A stretch of DNA of 64,000 nucleotides from Hedera helix (Eukaryota; Streptophyta; Magnoliopsida; Apiales; Araliaceae). A program made the translations under genes and the position numbers. The stretch is from contig OX359264.1 of assembly GCA_947179155.2 (NCBI GenBank), forward strand, positions 8,348,501-8,412,500, written 5' to 3'. Every line of letters starts with the position of its first letter. Position 1 is the first letter of the stretch. Positions 13,675-26,956 of the stretch are shown one piece after another. Below the pieces are notes generated by a model. The model made no database searches. It saw only the letters and a list, made by a program, of their open reading frames with translations, and was not told the origin of the DNA.

Positions 13675-16600
13675 ATAAATTATATATGTGTGATACATGT
13701 GGTGCAGAGTGGTGCGGATACTCTTTGTATTCACATCCACATCCATATATGTATTATGTGCGAATACTTATTTTTGAATCCGCACTGCATCACATCGTGC
13801 AGATTTTGTGGGTGCAGTGCATATGCGGATTCTTGCTCTCCCCTAGGTTTTATCCCAAAAATTTAGAAACTTTAAGGTTCAATGTCTTTAACATTAAAAA
13901 TAGGGTTCACTTTCTAAACTTATGAAAGTTACTAGGTCAAAAGAGTTTTAAAGCCAAGATGATTATATATATGTATGTCTGTGTGTTTGTATATTCTTTT
14001 ATTTTTGATATTTTAATTGGCAAGGTTCAGGAATTTGCGTAATTATGTAATAATCTGACTAACATCTTTAATACTTAAACTGAAGAAATACCTTTAATCA
14101 CCTATCACCTAAGGCACTTCCCTTTTTAGTGAAGGCTTTCTGGTAGTCTCTACTTATCAAGTTAATTTTCTTTTCCGTTCAGGCTTCAAAAGTCTGTGCA
14201 TGTTATATAGTCAGTAAGGAATCACAAAAAATTGAATAATCCAAAGTCATTTTGTTGTGGTCTCGTGGAATTGAATCCTCTAAGCATTTGTCTGTGGAGA
14301 TATTCTGTTTTATAGTACAAGTAATTACAGTTCACTCTCTTGTTTGCTCAAGTCAAAAAACATTTCAGTACATGCATCAATGAGCTGCCCCAGTGGTTAG
14401 AGTTGTATATTTTATTTCTATAATGTTGTTAATAATGTTATATGTTAAACAGGAGCAGGAGACTTAAATTGCTAATAACAACACCCCCCCCCCCCCCACC
14501 CCCCCGGGCCCAACACACGCACACACAACTTCTACAGCCATATATAGCATTGACATTTTCAATGGTACCTTTTAAATGAAACTAAAGATATTAACAGGAA
14601 ATAGAAATGCACAGATAATTCGTGTGTTGTGCCCCGGTTGCTAGTTGTCATTATTGCTGTCCTGTGAAAATGAACTAAGATAAGTTGATTGTGTTTTTGA
14701 AGGCCATGTTTTTGTTTGATATGAGTGATTTGCAAGAGATGATATTGTTGTCTTCAGTTTCCAATGATGTGGCTCAGAACATCTAAACTCGCTTGTCTTT
14801 GATGTCTGTATTTATGTTCTTATTGAGTTATTTCTTCAATAAATTCCATTAACAGGACATTACACAGTCCAAGGATGGGAGCATGATGGTGCTGGGACAG
14901 TGGTTTTATCGTCCTGAGGAGGCAGAAAGAAAAGGTGGTGGAAACTGGAATTCAAGTGATGCAAGGGAACTGTTTTATAGTTTCCATCGTGATGAGGTTC
15001 CTGCAGAATCTGTGATGCACAAGTGTGTGGTGCACTTCATTCCTCTAAACAAGCAGATTCCCAAGTGTAAACAACATCCAGGTTTTTTTATCCAAAGAGT
15101 ATACGATACTGAACAAAGGAGACTTTTTAAGCTGACAGATAAAGATTATGAAGATAGCAAACAGCATGAGATTGATCTTCTTGTTCAGAAAACATACGCT
15201 CGGCTAGGAGATGTTCCAGACATTGAGACCGAAGATGGTGAGGCTGTTCAGGAAGATCTGATGATAAATAAAAGACTACATAGGAGAAAGACCATGTCAC
15301 CTTTGGATATTTCAATGGTGGATGAAGAAACTGCAAGGTCTGGTCAATATCTAAAAGCAGAAACGCCAGGAAGCTGTAACAGTAATGCCTCGGAGTATCA
15401 CAACATTCTAGCAAACTTTAAGGTCTTGACTGGTGAAACACACCGCGACAAATGGTTAGAAAGGCTTCTTCAGGATATTCAATTTATATGCATTCCTTCA
15501 GTCAGCGGACAAGTGGATGGCAAGGAAAAAGTTGGACCTGATGGAATCAACATTCCAATCTCTGAAACTGCAAACGTGTCTCAAGAAACTAGTGAGGATG
15601 TACGTAATGAGTCCACTTATTAGATATTGCAATGGTCTCCATTGACTCAGATTCATATATTTTTCTTTAATCTAATTGATTGTTGTTGTTGCTTGGAATA
15701 AAAAGCCTGACATGCTTCCTCAGATGTTTCTTTTGTTGCATTTTCGCAGGGAAAAGCAACTTTTCTCTGGCCTGATGCCGCTGTTCCTGTCTTAGCTGCT
15801 CTTGAGAAGGCATCACATGAGGCTCTTTCATCTGATTTTCAGAAATATAACCAAAAGATGAGGCAGCTACGGTTTAACCTCAAGGTAGACCAAAGCTTCT
15901 GCTTTTGTGATTGTACTTATCTGTTTTTGTATGCTTGCAAAAGGTTGAATATGTTTTAAATTTTAGACTGCCTTACTGATTTATAAAATTACCCTACTGA
16001 TTTTACTTTTTGTGACTGTTGAGGGTCCTAATCTCTCCAGAAATGAATTCCTTAGTCCCCACTCTTGCGAATATTAAAAAAAATATAAATCTTTGTCATT
16101 AATCATTATGTGCATCAGTCGTGCCTTGCTTCTAGTAACTAGATAGAAATTGGTGCATAATCTGGAGCTTACCTTTTGCTCAGGCATTTGTTGTGTTACT
16201 TGTGTATCTTTGTGAGAATTCCTTTTAACTTATCAAGTTAAAATTTCTTGATGTGAAAATAACAATTTTAGAGGGACTTTGATCTCCCTCTCTAGAGCAT
16301 GAATAAGTGCTTAAATGGAAGGAAGTGGAGACAAAGAAAAGAAATGCGCGAATAAATTTATTCTGTGTTATAGACTTCTAAAAACTCATTAATTCATTCC
16401 TCTTTGTGGACTTACGAGAGGCGGGAAGATATTATACTACAGTAGCGAAATTTACTGACTTTTAGCATTATCCTCGTCACTTTCAGTTCTTCCTAAAACA
16501 TAGATTTCCTATTTTCATTACCTATTCAAGAAAAAAATTGATTTATTATTTTACCTTCTACACAACAAAATAGAACCTTCTTTAGTTTCCTTCCTTACAG

Positions 16601-19600
16601 AGTGCCAAACAGGGTCGTGATTATAATGTTTATTCGCTTCCTTTTCCCTCATGCAATTCCATGAAAGAAAATTATTACCATGCCCCTACTTTTGTCTTGT
16701 CAAGGCGCAATTATCTTACTTTGTACTCTTTTCTCTCTTGAATGATTTATATTGTAAAGGAAAATGGATTTGAATACAATATATTTTCTTCTTGTCATCT
16801 GCTCATCCCCCTTTCCCCTGCCAGGCCCGTTTCATCGTTCTTTCATTGCTTCCTTGTTATAATGATTTTGATGGGACGGGATTTAGAGTTTATAACTGGA
16901 GAAGAAGATGGAAAGAACTTAATCTCTTTAAGTACAAAACTCTTATTATTTCTCTGACCTCAACAGAGGGGATGACATCCCTGTATATAATAAACCTAGG
17001 ACTTTTTGTTAATCAATTATGATTATTACTACGATATTTAAGAATTTTTCTTCTAACATAATTCAGAATAAAATCTCAATAAATATTAATGCTATTAAAT
17101 AAAATTACTAGGAAACTCGTATTGGATCCTTTCATCTATTTGACATGGGCTTTCGAAACCTTTTATATTGGTCCGACGTATAATGTGGGATTTTCTTGCA
17201 TCAGTTCTTATCCATCGGAAAGAATTCGACTTTGTTGAGTTTAGGGGCACATCCAACTGACCAAGAATACCATAGAATGAAGGAGTGTGACACTGAATCA
17301 ACAAAGAGTTCTTGAGTTTCAAATTTGCCATGTCAGTAGCACAAGTAAGAGTGTAATCGGTGTTACCTTTGACAAATTAGTAAGTATTGGTATGCGCTGC
17401 TTGTACACATCATGATTCAAATCCATGTGCATTCTAACAGGAAGAAGTATTAAATACCACTTATGAACCCGTAGTTTGTGTCAGTAATCCATGCTACATA
17501 TTGATTTCACATGCGGCTAGATCTTCAATCCAAGTTTCTTCATAGAATCCTCTGAAACATCATCGGTGAACCTTCCGGTATTAATCATAAGAATACACAC
17601 CTGTTACTTCATCCTTGTTTAAAACAATTTACCCTGATATACTTGTGTATCATCACTCAGTTTATTGGCAGCAAATAGCGGCCCAAGAACAGAGCTAAGC
17701 TAGCATTAGATTCGGCATTAAGAGTATGGATATGGCAGTCTATAAATGACGCGTCACAACTGTGGGATCACAAAGTACCTTTTTTAAACTAGCATCCACA
17801 AATTCCTTTCCCGCCACAACAAAATATTTAGCAGGGGTATCAGGCAAAGACCATGTTTTCAAAGCCATGACAACTGTAACATCTTGATGATGGATTAATA
17901 CTTTTCTGGGAAGAAGTTGGAGGGTGATGAGGCCTATTCACAATTGCAGAGCTTGTTGAAGATTATCAAACCTAGTAGGCTCTACAAGAGTGCGCTCGCT
18001 GCTGCGATTCAAAGAAGCAGCTGAGTTGCCGAAATCTTGGCGTCTCGGTTTGGTTTCCTTGGACACCAATCCAATAACAAGTCATGAATTGTAATTTCAA
18101 GTATTATCAATTCAAAGGCTGCGTATAGGTGAAATTTCGCCGTAATGTTGAATAATAACGGTGTAACGGAGAAATAATGACATTAACATATAAATCAAGG
18201 AGAAACAACAGTGTAACAGAAAATCGACAAATGGAATTTTTTTTATGGAACAAAGATAGTAATAATATCAAAAAATGGACTATTTTTGTGGAATAGAGGA
18301 AGTAATAATAAATAAAATATGTATATTTACATATTAACTTATAAAAAATAATAATAAATAAATAAATCTGTATATGTACATACTTATAAAAAAAAATAAT
18401 AATATATATATATATATATAAATATGTGTGTGTGTGTGTGTGTTCGTGTGCGTGCGCGCGCGCTTGTGTGCATCTAAATAACTTATTCTTCAGTTATTAT
18501 GCCATATAGTATTTGAGATGTCTGTATTATCATTTTGACAATGCTATGTGTACTAGATGCCGTGTTTTTGTTTTTATTTGGTTGATCCATCTTCTTGTTC
18601 TTATTGTCTAGAATTTGTTCATTTTCTTTAAAAATTTAAAGCTCCTAATTAATGTAATGGTGTGCATCTCCCGAACCCGAACCCAAGTAAAAAACAATTC
18701 ATCTAGGCTGCTTTTGCGACTTTGAACCTTGCTTTTAAGAGATGCTGTTAATAAAGAAACTCTAGTGTGTTTGGTAGGTTTCAGAGAAGGTTGATTTATA
18801 TATTCTATCAAATGTCATCGTAGTTGCTCTGAACACTTTACATTCTCTTTCTTATTAATTGGCAGAGCAACGCACAATTATCCCGCCGTCTACTAAATGG
18901 AGAATTGGAGCCTTCTAAAATACTGAACATGTCTCCTATTGAGTTGAAGGTATACTATAATGGGTTGCCTTTATCTGCAGTATTTTTTTATTTTCTACTT
19001 TTCTTTTGCCCCTTGTCTTGCATTGTGTATAGCCCTGCGCATGTTGTATCTCGTGATTATATATATATTTGGAATTTATGTGTCTGATGTTTGATACCCG
19101 TACTGCAAATATTTTCCCTTCTCTGATACACTAGAAACATCTGCTACTGAAATTTAGTGTTTCTGTTCAAGTTAATTTGATCTCAAGTTAACTGATGTTG
19201 TGGTAATTTTTTGAACATAAAAATTTGTGGACATATCTATTGGTAAGATTCAAGCATTATAATTATCCAATGAATTATTCATGTAATATTCGTTCCCTCT
19301 TTAACCCCTTTTGACACATATGAGCTCTACATTGGCTTACTAGTACTCTGTTGGTATATGCGATGGCAACATACTTTCCACTATCAAAATTTGTTCCCTT
19401 TTCTTTCTTCTTATGCTCAATCAATACCAAATTGTTGTTAGATAGTGAATTTTTTTGGGAAAATAAAAAGGAAAAAGGTAAGAAAGAAAGTGTCAGATAG
19501 GGAAAGTAATTGAAAAAAGGGAAAAATTTGAACGAAGAGAGATGTATTATCGGGTTTGCCATAAGATTGAAGTTTCAAAGTAGGATCCATTTTGTGCAAG

Positions 19601-22600
19601 TCCTGACAAAGGTCAGTTCTGATTTGGTCCTCCCCCAAGTACCGAGAAGACCCTAACCTGGTTGACATGTAAGTAATGAAGGAATTGTTCTTAAGTACAT
19701 CATGAGTCCAGTGTCTCTCAATCTCTAATGGAGTTTTGGGTCACCAATGTCAACGAATATAGTTTACTGACCTTTAGCTTTAATATTTTTTGAAACTGAT
19801 CTAAATGGTTGATAATGACGTAAATTAAAAAGTTAAACCAATTGAAGCAAGAGATCAAGGTCTATTAGCTTATGAAAATAAAAGCATATCAATGAAAGTT
19901 TGCTCAAGTCTGAAAGTGCAAATCTTCCATTATTTATTGACATATGTATTAAAGTACATGTAAACAACTACAATAATTTTTCTACTTACATGACATCATT
20001 ACCTTTCATCTATTTATGTGATTATTAACTTGAGTATTTATGCTTTACAATTTCTTGTGTCAAATAAAGATCTCCACCATCACTAAACAAAGATAAATAT
20101 TTAAAAATAAAAATTAATTAACATTGAAAACACAGACGAAAAAGAGAGTAGAATTGGTTTTCTTGGGATTCTCCTTTGTCGTATTTTTAAAGATATCTAA
20201 GAATGAACTTGCATGATATTTAGCAACCTTGAAGAATTTGAACAAATGAACATCATTTTTGGCCAGATCAGGCAAATGGGCGGTTGTGGGCGGACATAAG
20301 TGGGTTTGAGCTTATATTGGTGGGACTATGGGCTGAAAATTATGTGGGTGACAAATGGGCGGCCATAAATGGATATGGGCAGATATGGGTCAACCATATA
20401 TCAAATTTAATATAAACATAAAAATATGTATATTTGGATTTTTCAGTCTAAAAAAAAAATTCATTTTTAAATTTCTCTCTCTGGAATTTATATCACTTTC
20501 TCTTTAAAAGATATTTATATCACCCTCTCTAAGAATTAGATCACTCTCTCTTTCCAAAAATTTATACCACCTTCTCTCTCAAAAAATTAAACATTAACAA
20601 ACATTATAACACTAAAAGTTAGAGATGCATGGTGTTCATTCTGGATTTTGTGCCGTTTTTTTTTTTTTTTTTTGGATAAGTAAAAGAAAGAAAGTAGAGA
20701 AAGGAATGTTATGCCATGTGCGAATATTTTTTGTTATTCTTTTGGGTGGATAGGTTGACATGTATATATTTGTTCCTTTATTGTAGTTCTGAATGCTAAC
20801 TGGGTAGTTTTCTGAGGGTTGCGTTCTTGATTTTATTTTATTTTTTTCTTTCTCATTTGCTTATGTTAAACTACTGCTTGTTTTGTCGGTTCTACTCTTT
20901 CTTATATAATTTTTTTTATCCAAAAATAAAAAATAACCGGTAACAACACAAGGGATGGAGATTTTGGTAATGTGCATGGATGGAGGATGATGTTGAACTT
21001 TCTTGTATTTTCAAATGTGAGACCTAGCAGTCATATAGTACTTTCCTTAAATTTGTAAACTTTTAGAGAGAATTTTTAGAGATTTTTTTTAAAAAAAATG
21101 CAAATCTTTTATGTAGTGAAAATAAAATTTTAGAATGTTAAAGTAGAGATTTTAGAGTGAGAAACTGAAATTTAGGATGTGAAAAGTGAGGTATAATTTT
21201 GAAATGAGTTAATTTTTGGTAACAAGTGAATGGAAAAATGGGGCCCAATGGTTGGAAATGGTGAGACCATTTATATTTTTAATATATAATTATAAATCCA
21301 AACCCATTTATCATGGGCGAACATGGTCTGCCCGATAGGTTTTGAACCCACATTGCCAGGTCCACTTTTGACCATACAAAATTTGGTAAGGGTTAATAGA
21401 GACAATTCCCCAAATTATTTCCACATGAAAAATTTGATATATCCACAATACCTTACTAACATGAATGTGAGTCCCATTTACTATTCATGTGAGGAGTGAG
21501 GAGAGCCTTGTGGAACTATTAAATTCTCTTGTGAAAATATCAAATTCCCTTGTGGAAATATCAATTCCCTAATAGTATTAGTTGATTTATGTGCTAGTTT
21601 TCAATCAGTTATAATTGCATAGAATAATTATTGATTGTAACCCACTATTCTATGATCATTTATCTCTGCCCCACTTTTTTTCCTTACATGTCAGTTGTTT
21701 TTTAAATTAGGACTTGACACAAATATCCTTAAACTGGTACTCGCTCTTTCATTTTTTTTTCTACTTCAGGAAGGATTAACAACAGAAGAGATATCAAGCA
21801 AGGAGCCTGAAGAATCGGCGCATATGCAGGTTTGTTAAAGTTATAAGGTCTTATAAAATAGTATATTTGGTTCCTTTTATAAGATTCGATTGACCAGTAC
21901 CCCCATTTCCGAATGTCCATTCCTGTGGCCCTTACCATTGGTGGTTCGTACTTCATTTTTGGTTCTAATTTCCTACTATTTACCAAAAGATGGGATGGAG
22001 ATAATATGCCAGTGTACAGGATCTGTAAAGACAGATCATGCATGGTTCTATCCATTAGCCAATCTTTGTGCCTGAGATGAAGTGAGATCTTTTAGTATGA
22101 GTTTGTGTGCATAGCTCAAGTGCTACACAGCTCTGGATGCTAGAATAATTAAATAGTAATTAGATATCATATAGCACACGGATAAAACTGTAGTTGCATG
22201 TCTGAAATAATGAGATCCATTCTCCAAGTGTTTATATGCATGTGCTGGGGAGTATCACTTGCTAATAAAGGGAGTGCATTACATCTTCCTAACTCGTCAA
22301 GTTTATTATTTATATTCGCATGCTGAATGTTGCGCATATCATGAGTTTCTATTTTTCATGGATTATCGTATTACTGGCGTGCATCAGACATATGACTAGT
22401 TTTTTTTTTTTTTTTGTCTTGTGAAGCAGATGACTGATGCTCGCTGCAAGAGATGCATGGAGAAAAAAGTGGGTTTAACAGGCATCATACAAGCTGGTCA
22501 TGGAGAACGTTACCAGGTATTCAAATATTGTACACGCAAATGTCAACAAGTGTTTCTATTCTCACACTATGCTGCAATAATTGAAATTGTGCTAGAAGTA

Positions 22601-23555
22601 GTCTACGTGATTTGCCCAACACTGTTTGATTGATCTGAACGGTTTTACCTTTCTTGGAGATATATGCACTTTGGTGCCTTTTGGACTCCTTTTTGGAGAC
22701 AAGCATGGAATATTAGAAGTAGACCTGCTGATTTGTTTTGGTGCTAACTTGGGGCATGAAAGTTCAAGGTCTTGTTGGGACAAAAATGTAGAAGGTATGA
22801 GAGAGGTAGAACAAAGAAAGGGGTGGGGGAAGCAATCATTCTATGTACATTTAAATACATTATTCCTTTTTATCATTTAAATACGGTGGGAGGATTTATT
22901 TAGAGAGTTGAACATTATGTAAATCAGTCGATAAATTATCTGCCAGACTACTATTGAGTATTGAATGAAGTTGGTTCCTTAAAAACTGATTAATTAATAA
23001 ATCTTAATTATTTTAGGGTTTGATGAATCACACACAAAATAAACTTAGGACTGATTGCAATAATATTGTAGCCCTATCAACCCTATGTTACTATGGCCAA
23101 ACATTCATCTTACCTTACAGTTCACTAGTTCAGTGAAAAAAAAGTTCCAGTTCCAGACTTTCAACTGTTTAATATTGATTAAGGGACGCCGTAAGATATG
23201 GTATTTACTTGAAGTTACCTGTGCCAACTTTTGTTTTTCTAAATCTTTACTTCTTGCGTTGTTATTTCAGCTGGAGTGCACTGCTTGTGGTAATACCTGG
23301 TGGGCATCCAGAGACGAAGCATCATCGCTGACAATAGATGGGCCAAGTTCTGCTAGGAATATAGGGACTGCACCATTGGCCACTGCCAAGTTTGAAGATG
23401 TGGAGAAGCTGGTGAGTCCCCGTGAACATGAGAAATCTGCCAGTGAAGTTATCAAGAAAACAACCGAAGCTTACATGCCTGTCCTGGATAACCAGAGGTC
23501 TTTCAAAAAGTCAAGAACTGCAGACAACACAGCAACTACTGCTGCTGCTGAGTAG
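10094..23555 (+). CDS. AIPP3: BAH and TFIIS-domain chromatin protein (AIPP3/BDT1-like)
   Basis: Eight exons: 10094-10450, 11203-11265, 14856-15599, 15750-15884, 18866-18949, 21770-21829, 22430-22516, 23271-23555. All join in phase 0 and give 604 residues. The N terminus is acidic/basic low complexity. A BAH domain spans roughly residues 108-265, with LGQWFYRPEE at 153-162. A TFIIS-central-like helical region spans about 330-460 (KWLERLLQDI; RRLLNGELEP). A CxxC pair at C487/C490 and a second at C513/C516 could form a small zinc ribbon across the last junction. By recall the Arabidopsis relative is AIPP3/BDT1, an H3K27me3 reader that works with PHD proteins and the CTD phosphatase CPL2; At2g25120 is a paralogue. 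The start at 10094 gives MRNRRFALVATSDEEE; an in-frame ATG at 9995 would add 33 residues. Introns 2, 4 and 5 are about 3 kb each and repeat-loaded. Confidence 0.9.
12697..13845. mobile_element. Non-autonomous hAT-like element in intron 2 of the BAH gene
   Basis: The ends are TAGGGGTGAGC on the left and, reverse-complemented, TAGGGGAGAGC on the right. Flanks GGTTTTAA and GGTTTTAT give a 7 of 8 target duplication. Subterminal GTGCGG / CCGCAC / TGCGGAT repeats lie near both ends. A second element sits inside at 13441-13637 between simple repeats. Confidence 0.75.
13441..13637. mobile_element. MITE embedded in (TA)n/(CA)n, copy A
   Basis: Left arm GTAATCTAATGCATGCCTTA and right arm TAGACACTTAGATTACC-like sequence are inverted repeats about 45 bp long, sharing GCCTTAGCCAAA and TTGACTAAG. 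It is flanked by (AT)n on the left and (CA)n(TA)n on the right. It resembles the element at 41417-41623. Confidence 0.75.
14484..14505. repeat. Poly-C tract
   Basis: Fourteen C, one A, then seven C, in intron 2 of the BAH gene. Confidence 0.95.
15885..18865. other. Intron 4 of the BAH gene, 3.0 kb
   Basis: It holds decayed sequence of unknown origin. On the minus strand, 18060-17640 and 17331-17095 contain short open stretches that look like old inserted coding sequence, but I cannot assign them to a family. A compound AT/GT/GC microsatellite lies at 18398-18466. Confidence 0.5.
18398..18466. repeat. (AT)n(GT)n(GC)n alternating tract
   Basis: An almost uninterrupted purine-pyrimidine alternation passes from AT through GT to GCGCGCGC. 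Confidence 0.9.
20262..21365. mobile_element. Possible hAT-like element in intron 5 of the BAH gene
   Basis: The left part has repeated GGGCGG/ATGGGC motifs after CAGGCAAATGGGCGG. The right part has ATGGGCGAACATGG and ends near CCCACATTGCCAGG, an approximate inverted match to the left end. No clear target duplication was found, so the boundaries are uncertain. Confidence 0.4.
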
Positions 23556-23820
23556 AATATGCAGTGCACAATTCTACATGTTTTGGTCAGTATGGTATAT
23601 TATACTAAATCTTAGATTGTATTATTCTTGCTGTCTAATATATATATATATTTTGGTAATTTAAGCAGAATTTAACATTCTTGCTCCCCCAACCTCTAGT
23701 TTTCATAGAGTGAGCCTTTACCACATCAGCCACTAGGGTGAGGTTAATATTTCATGACTAATACAAGCGGTCTAACATCATAAATGTCTATGATTTTAAG
23801 GATTCAGCTGTTTATTTCTA

Positions 23821-24077
23821 CATCTGTTTCAAAATTAGAGATTTTTTGGACCTTTTGAAGTCGATTGGCTAAATTTTAAAATTCAAAAATTGATATGAAT
23901 TTGTTTATGTTTTGAGAACAATAAAATATGATAATTAGTAATATTGTCCAGTTAGTTTGTACAATTGTAATTGTTTATATCCTAAAATCTAAATTTTTTC
24001 TATTGATTTTGAATTTTAGAATTCTGCAAATTGACACAAAAAAGGGTTAAAATGTCTAATTTTGAAATGGTGGGAGT
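23821..24077. mobile_element. MITE with TTTCAAAATTAGA inverted ends
   Basis: Left CATCTGTTTCAAAATTAGAG and right, reverse-complemented, ACTCCCACCATTTCAAAATT share a terminal repeat of about 20 bp. No coding capacity. Confidence 0.65.
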
Positions 24078-24785
24078 CTGAAGTAAAATGGCTCGTTGTT
24101 TGTTTTAAAATAGCTACTAAATATTTGAATTTGATGGTCCTATTTCTCATTTGTTACTTGACACTTATTTAACAGTTTATTTATATGATTTATAATGTGT
24201 ATTTTCTCATTTACTAAATGGAGTAGTGCAACGTGTCGAAACATGGCTGCAAAACATTGAATAAAAAAATGATGTCTTGAATTATAATAAGTGAATATTA
24301 CACTATACATGATTGGGTCCGATGGTTATAATTATTAATTATTGTACATATTATTTTGTAAACTTTTTTTGTATTCAATTTTTTTTGTCAACGAAGTATT
24401 ATTGTACTAAATGACAAGCTATTTTCAACAATGAAGCTCAGATGTAGGTATCAATTTTTGTGTTAGGTCATATTTTTTAATAGTTGAGATCCATGTAATA
24501 TTCTAATGTGGTGCATTTAGACTTGTTATCTAATCAAGGTTTTGAGATTGAGAGCATAACATAATATCAAGAATTTATTCATTTTATTCAAATTACTTTC
24601 CCAAAAGCGTCCATATAGGTGGGGCCTAGTGATTAAGGATTGAGCTTAAGATTTTGAGTCATTTTCTAGCAATCGGAATGACGATCGGTCGTCCTATTCT
24701 TTCTCAATATTTGGTATCAATAGGATCGGGTGTGGAGTTAACAATCAATACAGAGGAATTTTCACTGTCGAGATCGATCGATCGT

Positions 24786-24893
24786 CATAGAATTTTTTTA
24801 AGTTTTTCGTTTAGTTGAGTGATACTTTAAGCGCCGAACGATGGACATAGAATTTTTCTAAGTTTTTCGTTTAGTTGAGTGATACTTTAAGCG
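24786..24893. repeat. Two-copy tandem repeat, 60 bp period
   Basis: CATAGAATTTTT(T/C)TAAG followed by TTTTTCGTTTAGTTGAGTGA and TACTTTAAGCGC occurs twice almost identically, joined by CGAACGATGGA. Confidence 0.9.
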
Positions 24894-25480
24894 CTTGGTT
24901 CACACGGAACCCGAAGATACACAAATTTGTTTTGTGGCTTGTGGGTTCTTGAGATTAATAGAGTTTGCAGTTGTGCTCTTTTAAGTCCCATACTTATTGT
25001 CATAAAAATATAGTCCCATCTTTAATTAGCATTGCATATTGAAGGGAAGCTTACTGTGTGATTAGTAAATGCTTCATCCGTCACATAAAAAATATTTTAG
25101 GTATACTTTTTTCATACAATTAACGAAAAATAAAAAGATAGGAGAGAGTATGTATAAAATCTCATTTTATCCAAAATGGAATCCAACTAAATACATTAAA
25201 AATTCTCTATTTTTTTTTACAAGTATTGGCACTATTTATGTACTTTTGAGGATAAAAATAGATATTATATAATACTTGTTCGTGTATCAACGTTTGGAGC
25301 TAAGTGTAGTTGTGAATTTTATTTGTTTACAAATAGTTTATTTTAAATACAATTTATTTAACTCATAAAAACTGTATTGGGAGTCCAAATACAATGTTCC
25401 AAAAGTGGTGTGAACTTCCAAACGCGCCAAATATTACTGCTGCAAACGCTCTAAATAACGATAACTAAACATACCTATAG

Positions 25481-25736
25481 TACTTCTTCCGTTCTAAATT
25501 ATGACCATTATTGACTTTTACAAGTCAATTTAAGACATTTTCAAATTCAAAATTGAGATAACTCATTAAAAATTATGAAACAGTAAAACTTACAATGAGT
25601 AATACTTTTAGATAGTTTACAATATCATCATTGTATTAATTAAAATTAAAAGAATCTATCTCAATTTTGAGTTTAAAAATATCTTAAATTGACTTTAAAA
25701 AGTCAACAATAATAAAATAATATGGAACATAGAGAG
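25481..25736. mobile_element. Foldback MITE with long inverted arms
   Basis: The left arm (TACTTCTTCCGTTCTAAATT..., then TTGACTTTTACAAGTCAATT and CAAATTCAAAATTGAGATA) is matched over about 90 bp by the reverse complement of the right arm ending TATGGAACATAGAGAGG. Confidence 0.75.
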
Positions 25737-26560
25737 GATTTTATATTTGAATTACGTAATTTAGATATCTTTAATATGACAATTTTTTTAATTATATTTT
25801 ATTATTATTATTTTTTTTGTATTTAAATTATTTTTTATAGGACGGATAAATTACTTAGCGTGGAAAAGAGGCTAGGAGGAGAACTCGGGGAATCAAAAAA
25901 AACAGGATTTGATAAATTTTTGATTCAACATGTGATCTTGAACGATAAAAATGAGACATTTATTAATAAATTATCAGCTTTGGTTTGGAAAGTAACTACT
26001 TAATTAAATATTTGTCCCCAAGGATGATAATGTCTCATTTGCTTGAAATGTTAGATCGTAGGCTCCGCGAGTCCAATGTGACCGACAGCCACAAAAAATA
26101 GATTCCTCCCGCCTAAACCAAATCTGCATGTACCCATATTTACCATATTCTCCTTCACCAAATTTTACCATGTTAGCCCTCTAATCACTGTAATTTGTTG
26201 AAAGAATACCCATATTTACTCTTTCAAATGCTAACAGATTATGATTTAACTTACTTGTAATTGAGTCACGAGTTATGTAAAGTTATAACTGAGTTACGAG
26301 TTGGGTAAAAAGTTATAATTTATAAAAAGATTTTTTTTAAATTCTATTTTTAATTAATTTAATTATTATTGATCCAACATTTATTTTGTGTAATGGAGTA
26401 ATCATGAATCCAAGATCCTCAAATGTTACCAATTGACTCTATAGTTATCATGTGTTGCAATTTAAAATCTATGTAGTACAAGTGAACAGAATAGTCGAGA
26501 ACAAGTTTGTCAAATTATATTTAATATATCTAAAATGTTAATATCTGAACATTCTCTTAG

Positions 26561-26956
26561 GACTGATTGTTTACAACTTAATGAATTTGGATGACTGAAT
26601 CGGTCAGTCATTTAGTGCATTTATTTTGAATAAAAATCTTATGAATCGATCAGATTTTTAAGTTGAATGACTAAGTCTACTTTTTTTGATTGAATGACTA
26701 AGTCCAACAGCTTAATAAAGTATTTTATATTTAATATATATTTTTTACAATATTAACTATTGTATTAAGTAATATTAAATAAATTTACAATAATTTTGAA
26801 TTTTTTCAAAGGGGTAAAATAATAAAAATATTTTTCAGACATATTAATTATAAAATAATTTTTTTTATTCAGTATTCAGAATTCTATTTTATTCAGTTCA
26901 TTCAGATTATTTAAACATTTAGAATTATTTCATTCAATTTTATCAAACACCCCCTT
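26561..26956. mobile_element. Probable MITE with ATGACT/AGTCAT motifs
   Basis: It starts GGACTGATTGTTTACAACTT and ends ATCAAACACCCCCTTA. The ends form a loose inverted repeat, with repeated GAATGACTAAGTC motifs inside. Confidence 0.5.

Noticed and set aside
13608..13925. Plus-strand open frame of 105 codons starting in THTHTHTHTY
   Set aside because: It reads through a (CA)n microsatellite and the end of a hAT-like element in an intron.
17095..17331. Minus-strand frame of 78 codons in intron 4 of the BAH gene
   Set aside because: I could not relate it to any known family. It may be a remnant of an inserted sequence, but this is not enough to call a gene.
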